This document shows, in pieces, positions 1 through 12,236 of a stretch of DNA of 64,000 bases. The notes below the pieces were generated by a model that had not been told where the DNA came from, ran no database searches, and saw nothing but the letters and a program-made list of their open reading frames with translations. The position numbers and the translations under genes are program-made. The first letter of the stretch is position 1. Each line of letters begins with the position of its first letter. Origin of the DNA: Pohlia nutans. Taxonomy: Eukaryota; Streptophyta; Bryopsida; Bryales; Mniaceae. The DNA is taken from positions 2,048,501 to 2,112,500 of the forward strand of contig CM040099.1 of the NCBI GenBank assembly GCA_022496805.1, read 5' to 3'.

Positions 1-329
1 TTTGTTGAAATTTTGAAATTTTTAATTCTAGCAATTTCAACTTATGTTTCTCATCATTTTAGCAAGTTCAACCATATTCTTCAGACCCATGTTGCCATCA
101 CAACACTAGTAGGAAAGTCACGGTACACTTTGGCACCTAGGAATAGTATCATAGCATGACCCATATTGGCAACATGCTTGCCTAGTGTTAATATGGGCCT
201 TGTGTACCATGCTCTGATACTATTTGTTGATGCCCAAAGACCATCTTGCTTGTGCAATTAAGGACTTAGAACCATTTAACTCATAAACACTCAAAGGATC
301 AATTTTTTTGGTTGCTGTCTCAATCTAAT

Positions 330-640
330 GAGTTGCTTGGAACAAAAAAAAAAAGGTTTTTGAACAAATAAAAAAAAGGTTTTAAAATATGATATCAAGT
401 CTACTTTTCAACGCAATTTGAATTATGTCAATGTGAGTTAAACTCTACCGGGGAGAGTGAATCACCTCAACATTATCGTAGTGTTATAAAATTTTATATT
501 TGGGAGAAGTAATGATGTTCCCTCTATCATTTCTTTTGCTTTTTTGAAGTTTACAATAAATAAACCAACTCTAAACTATCATGCTAAATTTCAAACTTTA
601 AAAGTTAAAATTATAATTTATACAATTTTTTTTCAAATTT
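330..640. repeat. Fragment of TTAA-type MITE family C
   Basis: The text around AAGTCTACTTTTCAACGCA and the following ATTATCGTAGTGTTAT stretch recur in the element at 31884-32418 and, inverted, in 29479-30026. No clean termini survive here, so this is a decayed or truncated copy. Confidence 0.6.
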
Positions 641-2321
641 CAATTTTTTTCCAATTTGGATGAAATTTACCACAATATTTTCAAAAAATAATTATTAGCA
701 AAGCCTCTTGTAAATACTGTGGGTCACAATATATGGCAATGTCGGTCTAGTGAGAACATAATTGCGGGGTTACGGCCAGCTTGCAACAGCTGTCTTCTTG
801 CGATTGTCGCATTACCAAACATTGGTCAAATGATACTAACGAGAGAAAATGGATGTGAAAAATTGTATACCCAAAAATGAGGGCATCCCTTTGGAGGCAC
901 AAGCTACAAACGCTGGAAACAGAGGCGTGTGTGTCCGGTCCAGGAAACACAGTGGCTCGCAACACGTTTGTTGTTGTAAAGGGCCATTTCTTACAGTTCC
1001 ACTTTTCCCATCACATGTGGCCATTTGAAATTCAAACACTCATTGTTGTGCCCAGCCAATGTTTTTGGGCAAATTTTTCGCCAGAATCTTACCTGATTTT
1101 CGGAGTGGCTACTTTAGAAATAACAAGCGAAAAAGCGGATGAAATTGTCAAAGGTAGATATACAAAAAATCTTGAGGACCTCATGAACTAGACTCTACGG
1201 AAATATCCTTCCCTTATGTCGGAGAATGTTTGACGATTCTAGGTACAAAGTGTGATGTTTTTTTAACCCAATTAATTGGAGGAATTGATAGGAAATTGGA
1301 TATGCACGGTTTATGAGCATAATGGTCTATTGGTTTTGGGTGATTCCTTGCACAAAAATTTCTATCATAATACTTTGTTAGTGAAGAGATTAGGACATGG
1401 TTTCAGGGTTTGTATAAAAATTTGAATAAAATTTGAGAATTTGTATAAAATTATCTACTTGGAATAAATATGAAATTGGATTGCCTCTTCGTGATTTTTC
1501 CGGCTTCTCTCTCTATGAAAAGATAAGTCCTTACAAGAACTACCATTATAATTATGCAAGATTTCTTTATTTTATTGGTTTACTGTGTTTCTACCTTAGT
1601 TAGTATGGCCATGTGCTTGTGGCTGAAGTGTTCCCCATTGGTTTAGCCACGCTTTATCTTTTTTACTTTTATTTTAGTTTTAGAATACCGGAATTTAAGG
1701 GCAACTTCATCGACTCTTCGTTGAATAATTGGTATTTAAAAAAAACAAATTTCGGCAAAATGAATATACTTTGAAATCTGTTGTTTTCTCCTTACAATTT
1801 TTTTTGAAAAATAATTTCCCAAAACTTTTGGAATCTATATTTAGAATTAGTTTTACCAAACTTGACCTTATAGTATGGTAATCTATTCATTATTTAATTA
1901 AATTTATGATGACAAAATTTGATTTAAATGCATACCTTCCACACTGTAGGTCCGAAGCCACGAAACAACTTTGGCCGAGACTTTGGTGCACCCCTTCTCG
2001 TCAAGAGCTTTCTGACGATACCAAGAACACAAGATTTGGGAGATCTCAATGTAATATACTAATATACAAACGAACAAAACAAACTACTTTCTAGTAAGAT
2101 ATTAAAATTGCCAATTTTTGAATGAAAGTGCCTCATAATAGATATTTATATGGATGGACACACACAATATATATCCATGTTTTCCTTACCTGGCTACATT
2201 CTAGGGTGCGTGTTGTGAGGATATCTGAAGTGTAATAATTTCTTTTCTTTTTAATTTGCCAAAACAATGTCAAACTCTATGAATATTCTTCAAGATTATT
2301 TTTTTCACCATATGAAATGGA

Positions 2322-2438
2322 TTTTTGTTGGAAAAATAATTTCCTAAAGATTTGGGACTTTCTTGTTTTATTTAATTTTTGTTGGAAAAATAATTTTCTA
2401 AAGATTTGGGACTTTCTTGTTTTATTTAATTTTTGTTG
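2322..2438. repeat. 54-bp tandem duplication
   Basis: Two nearly identical 54-bp units containing AAAGATTTGGGACTTTCTTG follow each other directly, with the start of a third. They differ at about one position, which suggests a recent duplication. Confidence 0.85.
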
Positions 2439-3260
2439 ATCCTCATGGCCAGATAAAAAAACAAAAAAACAAATATGGCTGGTTGTGCTGGCATTGTACC
2501 GGCATTGTAGCAAGATTTATGTGTATATGTCAACCAAAAGTTGGACATAACCCAAATGCCATGTGAAAGCCATGATTGCGTGTATTCTGGAGCGTAGACT
2601 TGCGTGTATAGACGACAAATGTACGGCATCGTAGAATATACTTATTGTAATTTCTCACATGCACAGATTTTTGGTTTTTGGGTTTTTATTGAAAATAAAT
2701 AAAAATACAGTAGCTGGATGGCAGGTTCAGTTGAAAAATTATAATTACTTTTAAAAAATATAGAATAAAATTTTCTATGGTGGAAAGGGTATACGCTACG
2801 CTATTCTCAGATTTGACATACATTAGTTAAAATACAAGATGTTAATTTTTTTCAGAAATTCAAAAGGAGAATTGTCAAAAGTGTACAAAATTACAAGACA
2901 ACATTGCCAAATTTTCATAAGAAACTCCACTGAAAAATTTCAAGCTACACACTTTGCTATAGAAGAAATCACAAACAAGAGAGGTCAATGGAAGTGATTG
3001 AAATACACAAGCGCACAAAGTTCTTTAGCCCTTCTATAGTTGATTTCAAAATCTTGGTTGCTATTCCCAAATCATTGTGGGAGATTCAGAATCATGGACA
3101 AGTCCACATCATCTTTAGTTAAAGTTGGGTGGTGAGACATTGTATTTAATGTTAAAAGCTTCTTTGGTTAATGCTATTGTTGAATAGGGTATACTCCACT
3201 AACTGTTGAAATATTCAGATTCACGTTTAAACAAAAGTGAAAATCCTCAATTGAATGTGG

Positions 3261-3590
3261 TTAACCTCTAAACGTCCCGACGTTCAAAAACTGAATCACG
3301 AACAGAGTCAAAGCCTTGTAACTTTCTCATACAACCTCGGATGATTTTCATCCAAGTTACATTTGAAAACCTATCAAATTCTTTACCAATCACAATAAAT
3401 CTCTTGTGATGGGTATAGGTTGATAATAGTGGAGAGGCCTCCAACTACAAGTATGGTTAATTTGTTAGATAGACTTTATGCTTGCAATGGTCCTCTCATG
3501 TACACCCCATGTACATATGAGCCATGCTAATATCTACTTTTGAGGCTAAAATCTACTTCTCTTCAAAGAGTTGGTATGTTTAGGGGTTAA
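3261..3590. mobile_element. TTAA-flanked MITE
   Basis: A TTAA lies at each end. The termini are CCTCTAAACGTCCC on the left and the complement of CCCCTAAACATACC on the right. No coding capacity, so a non-autonomous element resembling the other TTAA-bounded elements of the window. Confidence 0.6.
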
Positions 3591-3869
3591 AGGACCCCTA
3601 CTCTAAAATTAATTCAATTTGTCACTTGCTTGCAGTATATGTCACAGTAGGGTCCGTATTGGAAGGGTAATTTGGATTTTTGCCATTTGGCTTAAACAAA
3701 GCTTTCAAAAGAGTTAATTATTTGGTTTGAACCTTATAGGTACCTCCAATCTTTAGCCTGGTGGGCACTGGGTCATTGACATTACGAACAAACACTTTAT
3801 TCATGTTGGCCCTAAATAGGAACCGGAGTTTCTATCTATCTACCTCCAATCTTTGACTATATGGTATTA

Positions 3870-4401
3870 GAGCATCCGCACCGGGACTCGCTGTAAGCGG
3901 CCGCGATGCTCTTTTGCGGGCCCGCGTAGGAAAAACTCCCTCACCGCGCCACTGGGAACTGCCTTGTTCGTCCCGGCCTCGCCAAAAATCGACTTCGACT
4001 CGCCAACGTCCGGAGTCCCTCGTTTTCTCTAGCGCGCCCAATCCACGGAGATATCGACAAAGATTGAGAGGCTTTTCAGGCTTTGGATTACATTCTTGTT
4101 TATTTTTGGGCTGTGGGCGAGTCGTGGCGCACTGGCGCTTCTCGAATCCGCGGAGTCAACGGGCGACGGCTGGGGAAGGAAGAAAGCGAGAGAGACAACA
4201 CGAGCTTCGAAGCTTTTTGCGGAAGCAGAAATGCAGGGGATGCCGTGTCAGACCCCCGAATCCGGGCAGATCAGCAGTCACCAGGGCCGCTTCACAGGGT
4301 GCCGGTGAGGGAGAGCGAATTTCCCGAGTCTCAAGAGTGATGAAGAGCCCTGGAAACACCGTTTAGCGAGCCGCTTTTAGCGAGCAACGGTGCAGATGCT
4401 C
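3870..4401. mobile_element. GC-rich PIF/Harbinger-like MITE
   Basis: The termini GAGCATCCGCACCG and CGGTGCAGATGCTC are inverted repeats flanked by TTA on both sides, the target duplication typical of PIF/Harbinger (Tourist-like) elements. The interior is strongly GC-rich and reads open in several frames by composition alone; no protein family is recognised. Confidence 0.6.
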
Positions 4402-4404
4402 TTA

Positions 4405-4542
4405 GAGCCTCTTTACACTAGAAGCAAGAAGTCGTGATGAGAGAAATTAAGCCAAGTAGAGGGTTAGAAATCTAGAAGACCAATTTTTCATTGGTTGAAA
4501 TTTCTCTCCTCACGGCTTCTTGCCTCTAGTGTAAAGAGGCCC
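4405..4542. mobile_element. 138-bp foldback MITE
   Basis: Nearly the whole element is two inverted arms of about 43 bp containing CCTCTTTACACTAGAAGCAA, flanked by TTA. Its left TTA is shared with the element at 3870-4401. A transcript would fold into one long hairpin. Confidence 0.7.
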
Positions 4543-5505
4543 TTAGTTGGAAGTTGCAATATGGAAAACATCCAAAAATTCATATAGAAAAACGACAGGA
4601 AGTGTAGAAATTCCAATAATTACATTGACAACTGCCATTTGCATGTGTAGCGTAATGAATACTTTGTCCCCATATTATGCTTCATGTAATCCAAAAATAA
4701 AAGACTGAACTTCTCAAATGATGTGGACCTTGAGCACAATGGTGTGGATCCTGAGTACAATGGTGTCGACCCTAAAGGCCTCCTTCCATGCAGAGTCAGG
4801 TAAGTCGTGATAATTATCTCTTTACAAATAAAAAAAAAGCACAAACCACTTCTATGCATGGTCGGGTCAGTCTCGATAATTAGCTCTCTACCAATAAATA
4901 AAACACATACCACTTCCATGCACATCTCGATAGAGCAATCAAGTAGTTAAGGTTAGAAACTCTCTACAAAGCAACCAATCACGTAGCCCACCGATGGCAT
5001 GGTGATCCCAACACTCCTTTAGATATTCGTGCTAGATTGAAGGAGCAGCACGTAGCTAGTGATGAAGGTCAGGCTGAAGGAATACAATCATCAGAGAGGA
5101 TTCCAGAGACCCCCGAGTAGTATTCTTATGTAGAGTATAGCTTAGTGCAAGTACTTGCACTTCTCATATTTTACTTAGACATTTTATCATATGTATTGAT
5201 TTTATTATATATACATGTTTGGATTTGGTTTTATGTGGACACTTAGAGTAATTATAGTATTGTGTGAGAATGCACGATGGACTGTAATGGACTGTAAACA
5301 AAAAAATTGAAAAATTACGATTGAATGAATGCAGAATTTTTGTTTTCTACACCATTCACAAAGGATTTTTTTAAAAGAAATTTGCATTTATAAATATAAA
5401 TGAAATTCTAAAATTTTCTATGAAAATTTTGAAATATACATGTTTTATTACAAAACACAACATGCTTCAAAATAAACAAAAGTTGACATTTCTTCCATTT
5501 TTTTT

Positions 5506-5507
<2 letters not shown>

Positions 5508-5551
<44 letters not shown>
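5508..5551. repeat. (TA)n microsatellite
   Basis: About 22 uninterrupted TA dinucleotides followed by a T run. Confidence 0.95.
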
Positions 5552-5559
<8 letters not shown>

Positions 5560-5639
5560 TTCACAATTAGGTCCCGGAATGATTGCACTTGGCCAAGTGC
5601 AAAAATAGGGAACTGGGTGTTGCTGTAGTGATTCACCCA

Positions 5640-6018
5640 ATTTTTTAAAATTTTCATTGTAGAAACTTTTAAAACGGTCAACTCATAAAATTAAGCAACC
5701 AAAAAGTCTCCAAAAACCACTACACTCAATATTATATTTCAACCAAACACAACAAATTTTATGTACAAATTGTTAATATCTCATTTGTAATCAATTTACA
5801 AAAGAATTTTCAATATCAAGTTTACACATTTTATACAAAAATATTGGTCATAGCAATCGTAGATCTATTTGCTTGGATAGAATCCAAAATTGATAATGTA
5901 CAACTTTCATCTATATATCAAGTTCAAAATACCCCTCTTAGTTACATTTAAAAAAATATCTTTGAAATTCTCCAAATTTAAAGAGGGGTGAGGACATTTA
6001 GGGATTAAACCCTTTGGA
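5640..6018. repeat. Fragment of TTAA-type MITE family D
   Basis: The interior (AAGCAACCAAAAAGTCTCCA and following) matches the interior of 12237-12812. The right end reads GAGGACATTTAGGGATTAA like that element; the left end is missing. Confidence 0.55.
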
Positions 6019-7159
6019 TTTTGAGAGGCTAGTTCTATAATATTCATGTGACCACTTAGTAGTCCTTCATTGTAAGTCAACAAGTCTACTTCACTTCCTA
6101 AACCTTTAATATTTCTGAGATGCTTTGTTTAGCACTTTTCTAAATTTGTATGTTTAGATGTCGACATTGTGTGTAACTTTCACAATTTATGAAAATGTTC
6201 TCTCTATTTGGTTGATGATTAAAAGAAGACACCCCCAAAATTTTCATTTTTAGAGACAAAGAATACAATTTGAGTCAAGGTAGTTTATTAAAAGAAGACT
6301 TTACAAAGAGAACTTGATGGCCTTGACGCATGCACAAGGGATAGTCTTTTAGTCCATCATCTAACTATTGATTGAGGAAAGATTCTTGCTTGATGTGAGT
6401 AATTTGCTTGCACCACATCTTTTGTAGATGACAGGATAGAATGCAAAATATGGTGCTGCCACCTCATCATGGTGTGAGGCTCAGTGCTGTTGGGGACACA
6501 ATTGAACCCCATTAGGGTTGGATAACCTATTACCACCACCTCCCCCAATTATAACAAGTAGATATTTTTTGGGGCCACCACAGTTGAGACTCAAAACCAC
6601 CAATTTCACTATTGAAGTAGACCAATGGCACGTCAAGCATTGCAAAGAAATAGTTGGTGGTTTTGGGTATCATTATGAGTGAAAATTAGTACCACATGGT
6701 GTGGACATGGGAAAACCTAGTGGTTTGATTTGGGTAAAAGGTTGCTTTCCACTTTGTAATTTTGTATAAAATTGAAAAATGTGAATTAGATGTTACAATT
6801 TTTTGCAATCCTCATCAAAATCTATTTCGAATGCGGTCATATTTTTTTTTTGGAATTTAGCTCTGCCAGAAATAGGCCAGATTGCTTAAGTTGGTGGTTA
6901 TAGGTTATCCAACCTTAGCCAAAGCTACCTCCAAAGTCCATGAAATTGCATGCTGCTGACCATGATCTAATGTAAAGTGGACCTTCTTACAGACCTCTAC
7001 TTAGAGCTTTCTAAACCTATGCCATCCTTCATCCTCCAAAAGAACCCCAACTCCATGGACAAGCTCATCTTCCAACTGAAAATTGAGGATCAAGGCACAA
7101 TTCTTTGTTTGCAATTTAAAAAACATTTAGATGTCATCTCTGCAAGCTCACATGTACAG

Positions 7160-8300
7160 AAGTGTTGAAATCAAGCCCTACTCATTTCTAAAAGACAAGA
7201 CAAATGCTGTGCACAATCACACCTTGTTTTGCAAATAAAATATCCAAACCTCTCCTGATTGTTGCTCAGAAAACCCTAAAACAATGACCAAATTCCCACA
7301 GGAATTGCTTGATTTCACGGTAGTAATTCAGCCCTACTCATTTCTAAAAGCCAAGACAGATGTATGGTAAAATCACAAAACGTAACAGCAGATACAGTAT
7401 CCAAACCTTTGGCACACACGAGATTCAGTTTCTCTATAAATATGAGGTTAAAAGGACAATGTTCATTAAACCACAACTCTCCTGATCGTTGCTCAGAAAA
7501 CCCTAAAATAGTGACCAAATTTGATTCCCACAGAAATTCCAACAGAAATTCCAGAGATTCCCACAGAAATTCCAACAGTTCACATTACTAAAGAACGGAT
7601 CCTGATACTAGTGTCCATGAAACCACAACTTACCTGATTGATGTTAAGAAACCCTAAAATAGTGACCATGCCTGCTCAAATTTCCCGAATGCCACCACAA
7701 GCAAGTACAGAAATTGCAAGAGTTCACATTACTAATCCAACCCTACTCATTTCCATGGAGTACTCTATCTAGTACAAAGATAAGAAAATGCCCTGAACAA
7801 TCATAAAACGCAACACCTTGTTTTGCAAATAAAATATCCAAACCTCTCACAATCATTTAGTTTTGTACACGAGAGGTTGAAAGTGGGAAAAATACTTGTG
7901 TCCATTAAACCACAACTCTCCTGATTGATGTTCAGCCTGTTCAGAAACCCTAAAATAGTGATCATACCTGCTCAAATTCCCGAATGTCACGACAAGCAAT
8001 TACAGAAATCACATTACAAATCTCATTTCTAAAAGGCAAGACAGATGTGTGGCAAAATCATGAAACGCAAAATCTGGTTATGCAGATACATACCAAACCT
8101 CTCGCACACAGTTTTTTCTGTAAATGTGAGGTTAAAAGTAGGAAAGATACTTACAGTGCTGATTGTTGCTCAGAAAACCTAAATGACATGAAACACTTTA
8201 ATTCAAGTCCAAATTGATTGTTGCTCAGAAAACCCTAAAAAAGTGACCAAATTTGATTCCCACAGGAGTTTCATGATTTAACATTACTAAAGAACGGATC
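7160..8300. repeat. Degenerate repeat field downstream of the FKBP gene
   Basis: Blocks such as GATTGTTGCTCAGAAAACCC (about 7255, 7485, 7634, 7920, 8160, 8215) and CCCTACTCATTTCTAAAAG (about 7172, 7333, 8019) recur at irregular spacing and in the same order. It looks like a decayed tandem array of unknown origin lying 3' of the FKBP coding region. Confidence 0.7.
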
Positions 8301-8307
8301 AAGGTAC

Positions 8308-8357
8308 ACATAAAGCTAATCTAACAGACTATGAGGAAGAGTAGATTAGCTTTATGT
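8308..8357 (-). terminator. Perfect 16-bp hairpin directly after the FKBP stop codon
   Basis: The arms ACATAAAGCTAATCTA (8308-8323) and TAGATTAGCTTTATGT (8342-8357) are perfect inverted repeats with an 18-nt loop. The hairpin begins at the base next to the stop codon, so it would form at the start of the 3' UTR. A role in mRNA 3' processing or stability is only inferred; it could instead be a relic of a small transposon. Confidence 0.5.
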
Positions 8358-8861
8358 CTACAACTCCTCATCGTCTTCAGCGTCTTCCTCGTCAAGCTCC
8401 ACGGGAAGCTCCGTCGGGGGCTTGACGGGGGCAGATCCCGAGCCACTCCTCCCGTTGACGGCCACGAGCTCCGTCTCGAAGATGAGAGTAGCGCCACCGG
8501 GGATCTTGGGCGGGGCACCGCCGTCGCCGTAGCCGAGCTTGGCGGGGATCTTGAGCTTCCGCTTCTCCCCGACGCACATTCCCAGAATGCCCTGGTCCCA
8601 GCCCTTGATGACGGATCCCTGGCCGAGCGTGAAGTCCAGAGGCTGGCCCCGGCCGTAGCTCTCGTCGAACAACGTGCCGTCGGTGAGAGTTCCCCGGTAG
8701 TGCACGGACACTTGATCGCCCTTGTGCGCCTTCACCGCGCAGCTCTTCGGCTTGAATTTCACCCCGATCTGAAGCTCCGTGACCTCTTTCGCGGCATCCA
8801 CGGCTAGAAGAATCGCCAAACAGGCCACGGCCATCAATGCTGCCCTCATTGTGATCGCCAT
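8358..8861 (-). CDS. ER-type FKBP peptidyl-prolyl cis-trans isomerase
   Basis: Single-exon gene for a 167-residue FK506-binding immunophilin that catalyses proline cis-trans isomerisation during folding. Residues 1-24 form a signal peptide with a hydrophobic core, so the protein enters the secretory pathway. The FKBP domain (about 45-135) keeps the usual pocket residues in [26 protein letters not shown] and PGGATLIFE. The Pro-rich, acidic tail ends in DDEEL; plant FKBP15-type relatives usually end in a KDEL-like ER retrieval signal, so retention is uncertain. Start: first Met of the frame; a Met five residues later is also possible. The gene is much richer in GC than its surroundings and lacks introns, which could mean a retrocopy, but the frame is intact. 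Confidence 0.93.
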   Translation of the reverse strand: MAITMRAALMAVACLAILLAVDAAKEVTELQIGVKFKPKSCAVKAHKGDQVSVHYRGTLTDGTLFDESYGRGQPLDFTLGQGSVIKGWDQGILGMCVGEKRKLKIPAKLGYGDGGAPPKIPGGATLIFETELVAVNGRSGSGSAPVKPPTELPVELDEEDAEDDEEL

Positions 8862-9032
8862 CGCCGTCCGAGTTCCTTCAAGCTCCGTGTTCGTGTAACT
8901 AAACCCCAGCGAGGTGCGAGATGACGATTATTGTGAACGATTCTTCTTTCGTCAATCGTGATTTGGACGAATTCTACTTTAGTCGTGGGTTGGCAGAACC
9001 TCATTGGCTCGGGGAAGCGTTCGGTCCCGCCC

Positions 9033-9050
9033 ATTGGTCACACGTCGTGG
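9033..9050 (-). promoter_or_regulatory. ER-stress (P-UPRE-like) promoter motif
   Basis: ATTGGTCACACGTCGTGG, about 170 bp upstream of the FKBP start, resembles the plant unfolded-protein-response element ATTGGTCCACGTCATC, with a one-base insertion and changes at its end. A further CCAAT box (ATTGG at 9003-9007) lies closer to the gene. A secreted FKBP is a plausible ER-stress target. Match by eye only. Confidence 0.4.
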
Positions 9051-9177
9051 GAGGACGAACGTTTGAGCTTCGTTCCTCCAAAACACGACGAGCATTTCTT
9101 CGTCCTTTTGTGTAATGTTGTGTACCGACAGTTGATATAAATCATCGGTGGCAGATCCACATTTATAAGAACACTTA

Positions 9178-9599
9178 AGGTGGTTACCCCATTCCCAACT
9201 GAATAAGAAATATGGATATGAGGCATCAATACTATTTAGTATTTTTTTAATTTTTTTTAGAGGTAGGCAAGAAGAAATAGATTCCAACACAAGTTGAAAC
9301 ATAATTTTTGGATGAAGAATGAATTAGTTATAAATTTTCAAAGTTGAAGTATGACACATCTCATTCACGTCATGTAGGTACACCTCTTTCTGTCTAAAGA
9401 AGATTTGTATTGCACACACTAAAGATGCTTAAACCAACAACAACGAATTCATAACCACACTTACATATACTAAAACCAACAAGAGTGAACCCATTACCAA
9501 CTGTAACTCATGCTACAACCAACATCATTACAGCATTGATTGCAGATAATGCCCCTAGTTGTTGGTGAAAAGAACCAGTTGGTAATGGGATAACCACCT
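9178..9599. mobile_element. MITE with AGGTGGTTA termini
   Basis: The left end AGGTGGTTACCCCATTCCCA is mirrored by the right end TGGTAATGGGATAACCACCT, flanked by TA. It sits just upstream of the FKBP promoter region. No coding capacity. Confidence 0.65.
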
Positions 9600-9601
9600 T
9601 A

Positions 9602-10083
9602 GGGCATCTTCAATGCATCTGGCAATTCAACCCAGTATATTAAAATATATGTTTTGGTTGAAGAATGCCGAATTTTAGAATCACATTTTAAAACTATATA
9701 GAATAGACCCAAAAAATCTTTGATTTGGACAAAGACGCACCCCATTAAAAGTTAGGGTAATTAATTACCAAAAAAATTAAAGGAATTTTAAAATCAGGTT
9801 TAAAAAGGGAAAATTTAGTCAAAGGTGTGACACACGTGTCGTGCCTTTTGCTCAATTTTTCTTTAGACCTGATTTGAAAAGCCCTCTAAATATTTTGGAA
9901 GTTGGCAAACATTTGATGGATATGTTTATATTAACCAATGTTCAAATCCAAAATTTCTTATTCTTTCATTGTGTAATTTTAAATGCACTTCTCAAATAGT
10001 ATTTTAGTGGTCTAATTTCTTGTCTATTAAAAAATATGATTTAATATGCAGGGCTTGTTTTACCGGGTAGACCGAGGATGCTC
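9602..10083. mobile_element. PIF/Harbinger-like MITE
   Basis: Flanked by TTA on both sides, with termini GGGCATCTTCAATGC and CCGAGGATGCTC resembling those of 3870-4401. It abuts the MITE at 9178-9599. Non-coding. Confidence 0.5.
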
Positions 10084-12236
10084 TTATATCAAAACATCTT
10101 AGGACACTTTGCATATGAAGTCAATGTTGTTTTGATGTATAAGAGGGCTCAAATCCTCATCTTTCATAGGTCAAAATCCCAAAATCAATCCAACCCCTTG
10201 CATCAAGACTTGAGGCCAAATTTTAGAAACTGGTTTTTTAATTTTTAAAAAAAAACAACAAGGTTTGGCATTGCCCCAACTTGAAAATTTGGGTGCACTC
10301 ATAATGGAAGGAGAATTTGTGACTTTGGAGCCGTTTCCAAATTTCAAGAAAAAAAATACTTTTTTTTTGGTTGAATTTTTATTCCAGCAATTAGTACTCT
10401 AGATTGTTTGCAAATTTGAACAACTCTTTTTGGTCTCTTCTTCCTTTCGTTTTTTGGCCCCAAATAGCCTAAGATATAATCTTATTATATTGAGTACTAA
10501 AGCTGGCTTTATGGCTAATATTGGCTGAAATTCGTTTGAATTGACCCCTACGAAAAAACAACCTCGACTTCATATGTAAAGCAACATTTAATACAAATAT
10601 AAGTGGACCTAATTTTTTAAAGAGGAAGAAATTCCATCAGATATATAAACATTGCTTTGCAGCTTAGTAAATGAATTAGAAAGTAATCATGAAGTACTCA
10701 CCTGGTACTTGGGCAAATATCAAGAAACAAAGAATTCATTATTTGAACCTCTCAAAGTTCAATAATGTCCTTTATGAGTTTTTAGGTTGTCCTCACGAGT
10801 GTCATCAGGTTTAGGGTGATTTGAAGTAAATGACATTGTACACTCCTAACATTAAGCTTCAACATATCAAGATTTCACATTTACAAAAGAACAAGGTGAT
10901 TGTGTCAAGATATTATAGTAAATGAATATTAATTCCTGCATGATCAAACATAAGGTACACAATAGGATCCACTATGTACAAGAATCATTGATAAACCATA
11001 TTCAACAACATAATCACACCCACACAAGAAATGAATATACATCTATACATCATCATAATTATTATTGGTATTATCATTACTATTATATTGTTTTTGGAAT
11101 AATTGAGAAGAAATACCAATTCTTTTTGTGGTGCCAACTTCAATGAAAAATTTGTTTGTTTGATACTTTACACCAAAGTGCAAAAAATATGTTAATTACA
11201 ATGAGCCAAAATCATCTTCTTATGAACTTGAGTTGGATAGAAAAATCCAATTTGATTAATAATAGTAATATAGGGTTCATTAATAAGATAATATGAAATT
11301 GCAAGGACGTGTAAAGTGTTTTCGTCATGTATTTTGAATTATTGTACTTAAAGGTCTCTTTTGACACATTTAATAATCCATATTTGGAAATCTAAAAATC
11401 ATGATTAGGATAATAAGTATTCATTTAACCTTCAAGTACAATACTTATGCTAATTATTTCTTAGTATAGTGAATATTTGACAATCTAAAAATCATAATTT
11501 CAGTGCTATGACATAACAAGATACAACTTGTTATAAGTGAGGCTCTCTATACAATATTGAACAAAAGCTTGTGTCGATAATTTTCATAAAATTTCAAACA
11601 CGTTCTGGATTTTTTTTGAAATTTTTTGAGGGTAAAAAAAGATTCATACATTAAAAATATATAAATTCCTTCATTTTTTTTTAGGGAATTTATATATGTT
11701 TTGAAAGAATTCATATATTTTTATGAAGGAATGTTTTCATAGTATTCCTTTTTTTGTGAAGAATTCATATATTTTGAATATGACCGTTGCGTAAGGTAAA
11801 TAACTTACCAAAAACAATCTCAGTAATTAATTACCAAAGATGGAGGAGGGTACAATCAACAAAAAATATCTCTTCAACCCCTAACGGCCTGAGCAACCAA
11901 ATACGATTGCCCAAAAATTTGAGCTCAAATTTGTGAAGGCAATATAATTCCCTTGATTGGTTTCAATTTTTTTACAAGCAATACTAAGAGTTAAATTTTA
12001 GAATCTTATATTTTCAATCAAAAAAGGTAAATTTTTTTAGTTTAGGGAGAGACTCAAAGGCACTTATGTCTCAACTCCTAACTGCTTAACCGACAATATT
12101 GGTCCATCAAAATTTCAAGATTATCAAAATTTCAGCCGACTTAAATGTCCATATCTTATGCAAAAAAAACAATTTTTTAGCGTGATTTTTTCCCTTGTAG
12201 ATATTCAAATTGATCAACCTTTCCAAATGAAGACTT
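10084..12236. other. AT-rich intergenic DNA
   Basis: No supported gene. A possible element end lies near 11875 (CAACCCCTAACGGCC) and another near 12070 (CAACTCCTAACTGC), but neither pairs convincingly. Confidence 0.5.

Larger units (their letters stand above)
1..3260. other. AT-rich intergenic DNA
   Basis: No supported gene. The stretch holds a fragment of a TTAA-type miniature element (about 330-640) and a 54-bp tandem duplication (2322-2438). Reading frames of up to about 100 codons near 750-1190 have no recognisable domain and look like chance. Confidence 0.6.
4543..7160. other. Intergenic DNA without a supported gene
   Basis: It contains two perfect palindromes (5144-5161 and 5583-5602), a TA microsatellite (5508-5551) and a fragment of the TTAA family D element (about 5640-6018). 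Nothing else is recognised. Confidence 0.5.

Noticed and set aside
877..1191. 104-codon open frame
   Set aside because: No recognisable domain, no splice or promoter context; expected by chance in this length of DNA.
3914..4366. 150-codon open frame in GC-rich DNA
   Set aside because: It lies entirely inside a TTA-flanked MITE, is open in several frames, and has no domain; explained by base composition.
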